Positions 23,301 through 33,093 of a stretch of DNA of 64,000 nt are shown here, in pieces (within the stretch, counting starts at the first letter, position 1; each line of letters starts with the position of its first letter). The notes under the pieces were generated by a model. It was not told the origin of the DNA and made no database searches. It worked only from the letters and a program-made list of their open reading frames with translations. The position numbers and the translations under genes were made by a program. This DNA is from Beroe ovata (taxonomy: Eukaryota; Ctenophora; Nuda; Beroida; Beroidae): assembly GCA_946803715.1 (NCBI GenBank), contig CAMPET010000279.1, positions 1-64,000 on the forward strand, read 5' to 3'.

Positions 23301-26300
23301 GACTACCTTCATTGAATGATGGCGTCAATATGGAATAAAACGCAATGTGTAAGATTCTGCCCCCGCAGATCGTACGACTGCGAACATACCTCCGTGACAG
23401 ATGCGCTTGGAACAAGTATCTACTTGGTGGTGTCAAGATAGCGGAACCCCTGGTTATCATCGCAGTGGTGTCAACACTCAAAGTCTTGGTGTCAGATGCG
23501 TTCCCCTGTATGCAACCACAGTGTATCTACCCAAGTAGCAGGTCAGACGATTTCCCATGGCACCCCATGAACTCTCCACTATTCCCTCCCTTTTTTCTAA
23601 CCCTCTCTACTCTTCCCTCACCCCACCGGGCAATATCCGGGGTGTGTAATATCCGGAGTTTGTGTACTATCCTGGGTGTGTAACATTCTCCATCTATCAA
23701 TGTCTGGTAGAGCCTGAAATTACCTCCACTATCATAGTATCATGCCCCTCTCTACTACACCAACATCTCACTAACTCAGTCCGGTGTGTCTGGGCCATGG
23801 GGGAGGAGAGAGTTTCCACACTGAGCTGACTGTGGAGACATTCACGTGTGAACGACAATCCACTGTCACTCTCAATGGGACGGAGTTGTTCAACAGTACT
23901 TTCAACCCCTTCGCTACAATATTCTTCTCAACAGGTGACTGTTGATAGTTTGTAGCTATCGATACACTTGTTCGTTATCACTCTGTAGTAGTTACAATCA
24001 AGTAAACAGTGCGCTGTACGCGGAGTCACTTCTCAATATCACTTCAATCACCTCTCAATACATACATACAATAGCACGCTATAAGTCCTCACTCATCCCT
24101 CATCCTTTACCCCAGGGGAAGAGGCGACACACCCCCTCATCCCTCACACTTACCCCAGAGAAAGAGGCGATTCACCCCCTCACCCTCACACCTTGCCCCA
24201 GTGGAAGAGGCGATACACCNCGGCAGTGAGTGTTGCTGATGGTGTCAATTTGAGAACTCAATTCACTACACGATATGGTTCTGATTTATGGTTCTGATCT
24301 ATTTGTTAAATGTGTATTCCAGACGTGCACCACATTATTTGCGATAAAACCGACTTGTTTTTTTCTGGTGAGTGGTGAGTGATTCCTCCGATTAACCGAC
24401 TGATGAATTAACATTGCACATTATACCTAGGTACCTGTCATGATAAATGTACCAACCTTCCTATCATCAAACTATCATCATGACATTATGTCCTATTGAT
24501 ACAATACACTAGGAAGAAGAAATTTGTTGTCAAGGCAACAGTAAATTATCTGCATGTTCAATCTTTATCAAGCAAAACTAAAGATACACTCAGACAATAG
24601 CTATCAGTAAAATCAGTCATTCCCTTTTTATCATTGACTTCATCAGATCATTCTCCTTCCAACATGCCGCTATCAGGTGCCTTTACTATCACCGACTAAT
24701 ATCACCATATTACACTACATATACTTACTATACACTACATATACTTACATATACTTACTATCACCGACTAATATCACCATATTACACTGCATATTTCCAG
24801 GACCTGTTCAACTCGGCATTCTCGAAGTTCGAGTACACTGGCAACTTTGGTCTCTTCCAGAAGGATAACTACATCATTTTCCATGTTGAGAACTACATTC
24901 CCCTCAACCTACTCGTGTTCTTGCCCGCTATCGTGCTGGGGGCTATTGGAGGGGTGTTGGGGGCACTCTTCACTTTCACTAACTTGAAGGTACGATCTTT
25001 TTTATCTAGTAGAGTTTTACTTCTATTCCAACAGCTCTACAGCCAATGACAGGAATCGATTCAAGTAATCAAGCCAGTGACGGTTAGGGAAGTGTAATCC
25101 ATGCTTTATTCGCCCCAGACTTCGCTGCAATGGGCAGCTCCTCCCGCACAGTCTACTGTACGCTCGGCTGAGTGAACCGTCGGGCTGCATAGGCTTGAGT
25201 TAAATCTCTCGCCCTTAGCTGAGAAGTGCGGTGGCCGGGATTCGAACTCCCAATCTCTCGATCGAAAGTCCTGTGCCCGTACCACTAAGCCACTCGCTCA
25301 TAGTTGCTGTTCCATGGTAGGATAAGCAATAAGTCGGGAAACAATATCTAAAGTTGAACATTGTACACTGTGAAGTGTTATCAGTCATCTGTCCCATTGA
25401 ATTGATGTCGAGTATGTAATAAGCATATTGGATATTGAATATTCCGATTATATCAGTGGATCAGTGGATAGGCAACCGTGTCAATTAACCATCACATGTC
25501 AGAATATTCCATTGAATGATGGTGTCAATAATCCAACACAGAATTGCAATGTGAAAGATTCTGCCTCCGCAGATCGTACGACTGCGAACATACCTCCGTG
25601 ACAGATGCGCTTGGAACAAGTATCTACTTGGTGGTGTCAAGATAGCGGAACCCCTGGTCATCATCGCAGTGGTGTCAACACTCAAAGTCCTGGTGTCAGA
25701 CGCTTTCCCCTGTATGCAACCACAGTGTATCTACCCTAGTAGCAGGTCAGACGATTTCCCATGGCACCCCATGAACTCTTGCTGCTATGCTTCCAAATCC
25801 TTGCCGCTTGGCCATTGGTAGCACTTTAATGGTTAATGTCATCTCCACTCTCCCCTCCTCTAACCCTCTCTACTCTTCCCTCACTCCACTGGGTAATATC
25901 CGGGGTGTGTAATATCCGGAGTTTGTGTACTATCCTGGGTGTGTGTAATATCAGGGGGTGAGTAATGTCCGGGGGTGAGTAATGTCCGGGAGTGTGCAAT
26001 GTCCGGGGGTGTGCAATGTCCGGGGACCTGGGTGTGTAATATCCAGGGTTTGTGTACTATCCTGGGTGTGTAACATTCTCCATCTATCAATGTCTGGTAG
26101 AGCCTGAAATTGCCTCCACTATTATAATTGTAATGCTCCTGACTATTACAACAACATCTCACTAACTCAGTCCGGTGTGTCTGGGCCATGGGGGAGGGGA
26201 GAGTTTCCACACTGAGCTGACTGTGGAAACATTCACGTGTGAACGACAATCCACTGTCACTCTCAATGGGACGGAGTTGTTCAACAGTACTTTCAACCCC

Positions 26301-29084
26301 TTCGCTACAATATTCTTCTCAACAGGTGACTCTTGATAGTTTGTAGCTATCGATACACTTGTTCGCTATCACTCTGTAGTAGTTACAATCAAGTAAACAG
26401 TGCGCTGTACGCGGAATTATCAATTCTCAATATCACTTCAATCACCTCTCAATACACCAATAGCACACTATAAATCCTCACTCATCCCTCATCCTTCACC
26501 CCAGGGGAAGAGGCGATACACCACCTCTTCTCGAGACAGACTCACAATGAGCTACCCCCTCTCTNGCAACGGTCAAATTTTTTCTTGAGTTGTTGCTTCT
26601 GCTCTGCTGTTACCTATTCTTTACGAATCACGTAAAAAAGTGCATTGATAACGTTTTAGTTTTCGTTGATGGGATGAATTCAGGTAAGTTCCGATTCAAG
26701 AAACTGTCAACTCAAGAAATTTATCTTAAGTTGACAGCTGCTGCTTCTGCTCTGCAGTTATTCTTTTCGAATCACGTAAAATACGATGTTATTTTCAATA
26801 ACAATACGCTACACAAATTGAAACGATTAACGAAAGTCAGACAACCGGGCAAGTACCATTTTCTGTGCTTATTCGAAGAAATGACCGAATTGTGATTAAT
26901 TGCTCATTCATAAAATCATTTTTTAGATAGGTTAGTACGTTGGATTTTGATCACAGGTCATGTTCAGCTGTCGTTCTAAAGTAACGTTCTGTTGTCTATC
27001 CAAAGAGTAGTGTATCACGTCCACTTGGCGGGTTTTCTAGTTTATCATAACATTCTACCCGGCTTTTTGTCCGCTACTAATCGCATACTGAACATCGTGA
27101 TCAAATAGTCATCGGATATGACAATTAATATTAGTTGTAATATTCATTGACAGGCTGATAGGCGGGTTATTTGGTCGTCTGGTCGGATGTCTGGCTGTAT
27201 CTGTGGTTGGTGTTCATACGACCCCATTCTGGGCGTGGCTTGATCCCGGTGCGTTTGCCCTCATCGGGGCAGCCTCCTTCTTCGGCGGCGTTTCCCGACT
27301 TACGATGTCCCTAGCTGTTATACTGGTCAGTTACAAGCAATTCATTAGTTGACAGCGTGTCAAGTATATTTGGTCATTATACGTGATTTTTCTACACCTT
27401 TGTAGATGGAAATGACGAATGACATACAGTTCCTACTCCCAATTATGGTCACTATTATGGTCAGCAAATGGGTCGGAGATCTCTTAACCCACTCCTTTTA
27501 CCATGCACTTCTCGAGGTTTGTTCCGCGCTACACAGGGTGATCCATCCTCATCCAAAAAGCTGTGGAGGCCGTGTTCATTTATACTTTTTCAATGGATGG
27601 CGCAGATGACATTTGTCAGAAGTGCGGAATGAGACGAATATCGACAACCAAAATAAATGCGCGCGCTGTACGCGCGCGCGTTACGCTGTGCGCTACGCTG
27701 AAATGGAATTGTTGAATGAGTTTGCCTAGTATAGCAACAGCGAGTTCATTTGCTTTATGACGGGACCTAGCCCTAGTCCCTCTTCTCAATTTGTGCCTAC
27801 AGTTCGTTTTACCCTCTTCGTTTCATGTTTTGCTGTTACAGGTAAAGTGTATCCCATTCTTGGATAGCGAGCCCTTCATCACACATCAAGGGAAGCCAGT
27901 TTCTCTCGAACTTTTCAAAGCAGGAGACGCCATGTGCGGTCCGGTACAGGTAACAAGATCAATATCAACCTCTTTTGTCCCCCTCGCTAACCCTCGTCAT
28001 CTTTGAACTTCTGCATCTTTCATACCAATATCTTATTGTAATCCCCTTCTCGATTTGTCTTGTTAAATGTGGTTTGTGATATATCACAGATTTCCTGCCA
28101 TATTTCATTTTTTTACTTTCCTGTGCTAGAATAACATATAAAATCTGGAAAAATTACTATTATATCTATGGGCATCAGTGATCTAACGTTTTAACAGTGT
28201 GTACGGCAACGGGAACCAGTGGGAAAGTTGGCAAGTCTGTTGATATCGTGCGAACATAGCGGTTTTCCTGTGGTTAACGACAGTCAGCAGCTTGTCGGAT
28301 CGATAACAAGACGAACACTGGCCGTTGTGCTGGAGCGCATTCATGACCAGAACATGGAGCAGGTAATGGACATAGGAACTGAAAATGTCAGCGGAATATG
28401 TAGCTCCCATCTCGAGAAGTTGCGTCCCAATTCGAGAAGTAGTGGCCCACAAACCGTTGGGGCAAGTAGGGTCGAAAGAAAGCAGAATAATCGCCGTAGA
28501 ACACGGATTAGAAGGAATTTTCGAGCTGGCTGAGGTTTTTTGGCGGAAACAATGTGTTGCACGAGGGGCTAAAGTTGGATTTTGATAAGTTTTGAAATTC
28601 AAGCCACTCGTATCCTGCCAGGTGCAATATGAAGAGTTTCTAGCACACGATCCGAGTTATAGACAGAAGATGATTCTAGAAAAACTGTCAGAATCTTACG
28701 AAGAATTGGATTTGGAGCAGTACGTTAACCAGTCTGCTGTCAGTGTTCCTTCATCATTCTCTCTACACAGGTCTGTTGAGATAACCATACAGTGTAAACT
28801 GGAATTTGGTTGATGACGCTGATAATGTTGTTGTTCTTGTTATTGTTCTTGTTGTTGTTGTTGTTGCTGTTGTTGTTCTTGTTGTTGTTGTTGTTGTCAT
28901 AGCGACCTGTCACAGGACGTACGTGTTGTTCCGGACACTCGGCTTGCGACATCTCGTCGTCACGGACGAGAGGAATACAGTTGTTGGGATTCTCTCCAGG
29001 AAGGATCTCATGGGCCACGCCCTAGAGGACAAGCTGTCACATGTCATGAGAGATGTAGTTTTGGGGAACGAAGCTGTAAACTGA
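20350..29084 (+). CDS. CLC-6/7-type chloride/proton exchanger, split by a duplicated block and an assembly break
   Basis: Exons: 20350-20505, 20628-20730, 20823-20956, 21042-21217, 21311-21403, 21933-22092, then (intact copy) 24323-24367, 24801-24989, 25573-25745, 26171-26325 and 26505-26564 (running into N), then 27154-27325, 27406-27516, 27842-27949, 28198-28362, 28622-28770 and 28916-29084. CLC-6/7 proteins exchange chloride for protons in late endosomes and lysosomes. Seen: GGSGLPEL, the gating glutamate in GPEGPMIALG, the proton glutamate in GGLLFAMEEVSSFW, a cytosolic CBS pair (SGFPVVNDSQQLVGSITRR; LGLRHLVVTDERNTVVGILS) and the N-terminal YESVDY motif. Both glutamates indicate an exchanger, not a channel. 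The exon that should carry the selectivity region near the G-x-F-x-P motif is missing at the N at 26565. CLCN6 against CLCN7 is not decided. Confidence 0.88.
22088..24219 (+). repeat. CLC middle-exon block, copy 1
   Basis: This segment matches 24221-26564 nearly base for base through introns and exons. It carries exons 22754-22942, 23369-23541 and 23780-23934, each coding the same protein as its partner in copy 2. The exon equivalent to 24323-24367 is damaged here: an 8-base insertion near 22192-22201 shifts the frame to a stop, and the donor GT is AT. The block ends in three tandem copies of the next acceptor region (CCCCAG followed by a GGAAGAGGCGA-like start) before the N at 24220. An allelic haplotype joined in tandem is the simplest reading. 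Confidence 0.85.
25226..25299 (-). repeat. tRNA-like sequence, probable SINE head or tRNA pseudogene
   Basis: Read on the minus strand it has an A box TGGCTTAGTGG and a B box GAGTTCGAATCCC with a clean T stem, at tRNA spacing. The acceptor and anticodon stems do not pair well (the anticodon region reads GACTTTCGATCGAGAG). It lies in a CLC intron and is absent from the matching place in copy 1, so it arrived after the two copies split. A functional tRNA is unlikely. Confidence 0.6.
25905..26060. repeat. Minisatellite in CLC intron, copy-number variant
   Basis: Tandem units of about 18 bases of the type GGTGTGTAATATCCGG or GAGTAATGTCCGG. Copy 1 has only about three units at 23637-23690, whereas this copy has about eight. 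Confidence 0.7.
28826..28897. repeat. TTG/CTTG microsatellite in the last CLC intron
   Basis: An imperfect (TTG)n run lies just before the acceptor of the last CLC exon at 28916. The open frames it creates on both strands are low-complexity artefacts. Confidence 0.85.
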
Positions 29085-29708
29085 CTGAGATGAGAGATGA
29101 GTTTTGCTTGGCATGGCAAGAATTTGTTAAGCGCTGTAGCATATTATGATTCCTGCATATGATAATCCATTAATCTACCCACTGCAACCTATAGTTGCAG
29201 GAACGATCCGTTCCACTTCCAACATATCGGATAGTTGTCGCTTTATAAACAAGCATTTTTGAGTTGGGGCATTATTGGGATTTGGGGTGTTTACAAGTAC
29301 ATTGTACAAGTCGCATGATTTTTGTGCGAGAAAATGAATCAGTCTAAAACGTTTCAGTGTGTCATACATATACCATCTGCAGTTCCCAAATTAGATTTCT
29401 TGTAAAGTTTTTAAACAACACTACTTTTATTTATACAATCAAATGTGAGGACCGATGGTTGTGTATGCATCACAACGAAACGTTTTTGAGTCCCTAACAA
29501 CGGATGCTTCACTTTGTCGCTTCTGTGCAATATCTTAAACGAGCATTGAGCTATTATGAGGCTAGTCTTTTGCTTTTATTTTGAAATTATTCCGCCTGAT
29601 TGTTCATGCACCAATGAGTTGATTCTCATATGATTGCCGAATAGGACATGATATCTATCAAACACGAATCCCACTATAGTCCCACTATAGTCAGCATGTT
29701 CTGACGTT
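29085..29708. other. Intergenic between CLC and the 259-residue gene
   Basis: AT-rich spacer holding the CLC 3' end and the leader of the next gene. A short direct repeat, CCCACTATAGT, occurs twice at about 29670-29692. Nothing else stands out. Confidence 0.4.
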
Positions 29709-31287
29709 ATGATAGGGGATCATGGGGAAACAGGGGTAGAACAAGAGGGAGAAGGAGGGGAGAAGAAATCCAGGACTGTTGTGAACTCCCTGGATTTGGA
29801 GCTTAACCGTGAGAGACTGTCTCTTCACAATGAGGTTTGTGTGTCTGTGTGTGTGTGTCTCTGTGTGTGCATGTGTGGTTGTGTGTCTGTCTGGCAGTGT
29901 CTGTGTGCCTGTGTCTGTCAGTGTCTGTGTTATCACACCCTAGTTTGTTACTATCTCACAGGTGGTAAAATGGTGCACTGACCAGATAAAGAAAACGACA
30001 ATAAGAAATCCTCTTGCACCGCCTGACCCGGCCCAATTCTTCAAGGACAGGGTAAATCTTACCTCAGCATACTAGCGTCTAGCATGATGGAATTCTAACG
30101 GTCCATACTTTTATGACTTTCTTCCTTATGCAGTACTTGATGACAATATCATTCAAACGAATACTGCGCACCAGTCTTGGGAAAACCCCCATATTTCAGC
30201 TGTGTGACCTACAGATAGATGTGTTGAACAAGAGCAGTGAGATCGCAATGTTACAGAGTCGTCTGACGGAGATTGTTATCCGATCACCTGACTCCAGCGT
30301 TGCTCTCCTCGACCTCAAGAAGACACTGGATTCCGTGCAGCTCAAGCGGTATGTCCAGTGGTGTGCCATGGCGCGATATCTTGTGTTGTTATTGATAAGT
30401 GTTTTGCAATTGCCCATTCCCAGGAGTACAAATGGTTACGGGTATGGTCAGGAGGTTGTGAACATAGCTTGCACTACACTCGACTCTGTCAAGGTTCTCG
30501 TTGATCAGGTTAGTGCTATAATCTGGGATGGTACTGCTGTAGCCCTACTTACACTGGAAGTTTCAAACAGACATCCCTCCACAAGGATCCACACTCTTTT
30601 TACCACTCTCGATCCATGTGCGGTGCTGTCTGCCAATGATAGACCCTGCACGCCGCGCTAACGCCTAACCTCGCTCACGCTCGCGACAGCAAGGCCTAGC
30701 GTAGTCAGGCAAATGCAATGTGTGGTGTGGTGATGTCTATATCAAGCTAGGAAGTACCGACATGATAGGATATTGATTGGCACTCTATTGATATTATAGG
30801 TTGGTGTCCCTGCAAAGGGGGACAGTGGAGACACAACCCCTGCTGCAGTTGTCGGTGATCCTGAGCCACAGGGCGATAAACTCGAGGAAAAGGAGCACAC
30901 AAGCCCAAGAGAGCATCGATCTCAGTCCGCAGCTGTGATCCTAACTCCAAAGAAGTAAGTTTCGATCGATCCGTGTTTTCGATATCAGTGTATTAAGTAA
31001 CATTATGAACTTGACAAAGATCAGTATGAAATTGAAAAAAGAAGTATGAACTTGAATTTACACTATTTGAATTTGATTAACGTGTTGATCAGGGGTTTTA
31101 ATGTTATTGTTAAACATTCCAAAGTTGATTTATTTGCCATTTTGGTTCTTTATTAACCATATGTTAACGATTTTATAGGAAATATCCTGGACGTGCAAGG
31201 TCCCAAAGCACTACTCCGAGTCCAATTGAGTCAAGTTCAATTCCAAAGGCAAGGGACGTGAATATAAGAGCCTTATCAAACCTCTGA
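29709..31287 (+). CDS. Unrecognised 259-residue protein with a helical centre and a basic tail
   Basis: Six exons join in phase: 29709-29834, 29962-30051, 30134-30348, 30424-30508, 30800-30954 and 31179-31287 (TGA). The N terminus is acidic (GVEQEGEGGEKK), followed by a helical segment SLDLELNRERLSLHNE and a short motif RNPLAPPDPAQFFKDR. The centre has a leucine-spaced helix, LNKSSEIAMLQSRLTEIVI, and LLDLKKTLDSVQLKR. The C terminus is Ser/Pro-rich and basic (PGRARSQSTTPSPIESSS). There is no signal peptide or membrane helix, so it is probably cytosolic or nuclear. I do not recognise the family. The first intron contains a TG-rich run (29836-29930). The start is the first ATG in frame and is not confirmed. 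Confidence 0.65.
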
Positions 31288-33093
31288 TGAAGTTCTTACT
31301 TTGGACTGTAATCGTGAATGTGATGGGAAAGCACTGTTAAGATCTGTATCAGAATGGAGCATTAGAGAGAAAATATTTAGTGTTTTACTTTTACTTTTAG
31401 TTTGAAGGTGATAGGTTTTATTACTTTTTTATAAACTTAATTTTATATTTCTACGTACGATTTTGTATTTTAAAAATAATTTACGCGATCGATATCAACG
31501 CGTTTGAATTTTCGAATTTAAGTTTAGTTCAGTTTCACAGTCGCATATTACATTCAGATTTTTAAATATTCAAGCAGCTTCAATTTCTTGATCATGATCT
31601 TGGCTTTGCGGCAATGCCGATGCGGCATTGCTGACAAAATTGTGTTCCCATTGTCTGGCGACGCGATGCTAAACCATAAACCGCTAATGCAAGCCGCGCC
31701 GCTGATGCAGAATGCATATGCATGCAAGCCTGTCTGCCGTCTGGGAATAAGTTTGCGCCGCGCGCGCGCGCAAAACGAAATAATTCTCGACAGGGTCTAT
31801 CATCGATCGAAAATGTTCCCAGTTCCCACGTTCACATTGCGTGATCCAGCCCGCCGCGCGCGTGGTTTCTACGACTTTCCATGAAACTGCAGTTTACTGA
31901 GTAGAATAGGGGCGCACGGCGCGACGTGTGCACACAAAATTGCCTGTTTAATCGTCATGACACATGAGAAGACTTCGCGATCGCCAGGGGTAAAATCCCG
32001 CCAGCAAGGGTAAGAAGATTAGTGAGGAATTCTTCGACCACCACATATCTTGCATGTTTTAAGGCACAAAATGGTTTTTCAAAATATTCATAGCAGTCTC
32101 ACCAACAGTCTCTACTGCAGTCTTCACAACATCTTGCCAATCAATCATGTTGAGACAGTAAGACTATTCCATGATCCATATCATCTGTTGATTAACAGGT
32201 GGTATCCTTCATGATGGATTTGTCGCATTGGAAAAACTTGCTTCTGACTTTAAGTGCTGACACTACTGCTCCTGATATGTGATATGCGAGAACTCACTCT
32301 GCCCTACTTGTCTGTATCCAGTTATTTTCATGGCTTTCATCTCATCAGGAGTTTCATAAGCCCAACAAATTTTGCCCTTTTCATAGGGCCTATTTTTTTC
32401 AGATGCGAGTCAACCTCCATTCTGCTTTGAGCACATGAAGGTTGAAATAAAAGTGCCACCATCGCACCCATTGTCCGCTCTCATACTCATAGGCACAGTT
32501 AAGATGCTCTTGTTCTGAGAACAGTCTTAAGATTTCTGATCTTATCTTAAACCTGGTCTCAATAGCCTCCACTGAGCTAAATGATCACCATTAGCCACGG
32601 TTTTTTTGGTCCTAAACTACAGCAACAGATTAGGAATAAGTCCACAGTACCTCAAGTACACCAACGGTTTTGCTAAGATGGGGGGCTCAATCATCCTCCA
32701 CCTCTTCTTCAGTCATGTTCATTCCAAGATATGATTTCCTCTCTTCTTCACTCATAACTGAAAATTTATTGACAGTATCATGTCACTTTCATCCTCATTA
32801 TAATCAGCCACATGGGGGGCAGAGGCCAAGAATAACCAATATCTGTCACTATGATGAATTAGGAGCTTATCTGATTGTTGACAATAGATTTTGATGCCCA
32901 TTGTCAAAATGACAAGGTCTGTGAACCAATACAATGGCCTGGAAGATATTATTCTGCCGGATTGTCACTGGTCGTGATGATCAGGATGTTAGTATTACAA
33001 GGAGGGGAACTGTAGGAAGGAATGGAGTGCTCTAATCATTTTGAACAACTCATTTATGAACAACTGAATACTCTTCATTATAGCCAAATCAAG
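31288..33093. other. Intergenic, GC-rich repeats then unassigned sequence
   Basis: About 31610-32010 is made of fragments of the GC-rich families seen elsewhere: the foldback element flanks and arm (CGAAATAATTCTCGACAGG), a piece of the interspersed repeat (CTGAGTAGAATAGGGG) and a short MITE remnant. From 32010 to 33090 I found no exon and no recognisable transposase on either strand. Confidence 0.5.
31640..32010. repeat. GC-rich repeat cluster, copy 3
   Basis: It contains the foldback flank TTGTCTGGCGACGCGATGC, a CG-alternating tract at about 31757-31771, one arm with AATTCTCGACAGGGTCTATC, then a fragment shared with the repeat at 11810-11890. Only one arm is clear, so this is a solo or broken copy. 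Confidence 0.65.

Larger units (their letters stand above)
24221..26564 (+). repeat. CLC middle-exon block, copy 2
   Basis: The copy opens with the last bases of the exon ending at 22092 and repeats the introns and exons of copy 1. The small exon 24323-24367 is intact here with a GTGAGT donor. It differs from copy 1 by a tRNA-like insertion at 25226-25299, an expanded minisatellite at about 25905-26060 and scattered substitutions. It ends at the N at 26565, inside exon 26505-26564, which encodes a luminal-loop start EEAIHHLFSRQTHNE. Confidence 0.85.

Noticed and set aside
28806-29018. Low-complexity open frames of Val or Asn repeats
   Set aside because: They are products of the TTG microsatellite in the last CLC intron.
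29691-29981. Cys/Val-rich or His/Thr-rich open frames
   Set aside because: They are made by the TG-rich run in the first intron of the 259-residue gene.
32010-33020. Possible transposase remnant
   Set aside because: Reading both strands gave no DDE, RT or other transposase motif; left unassigned.
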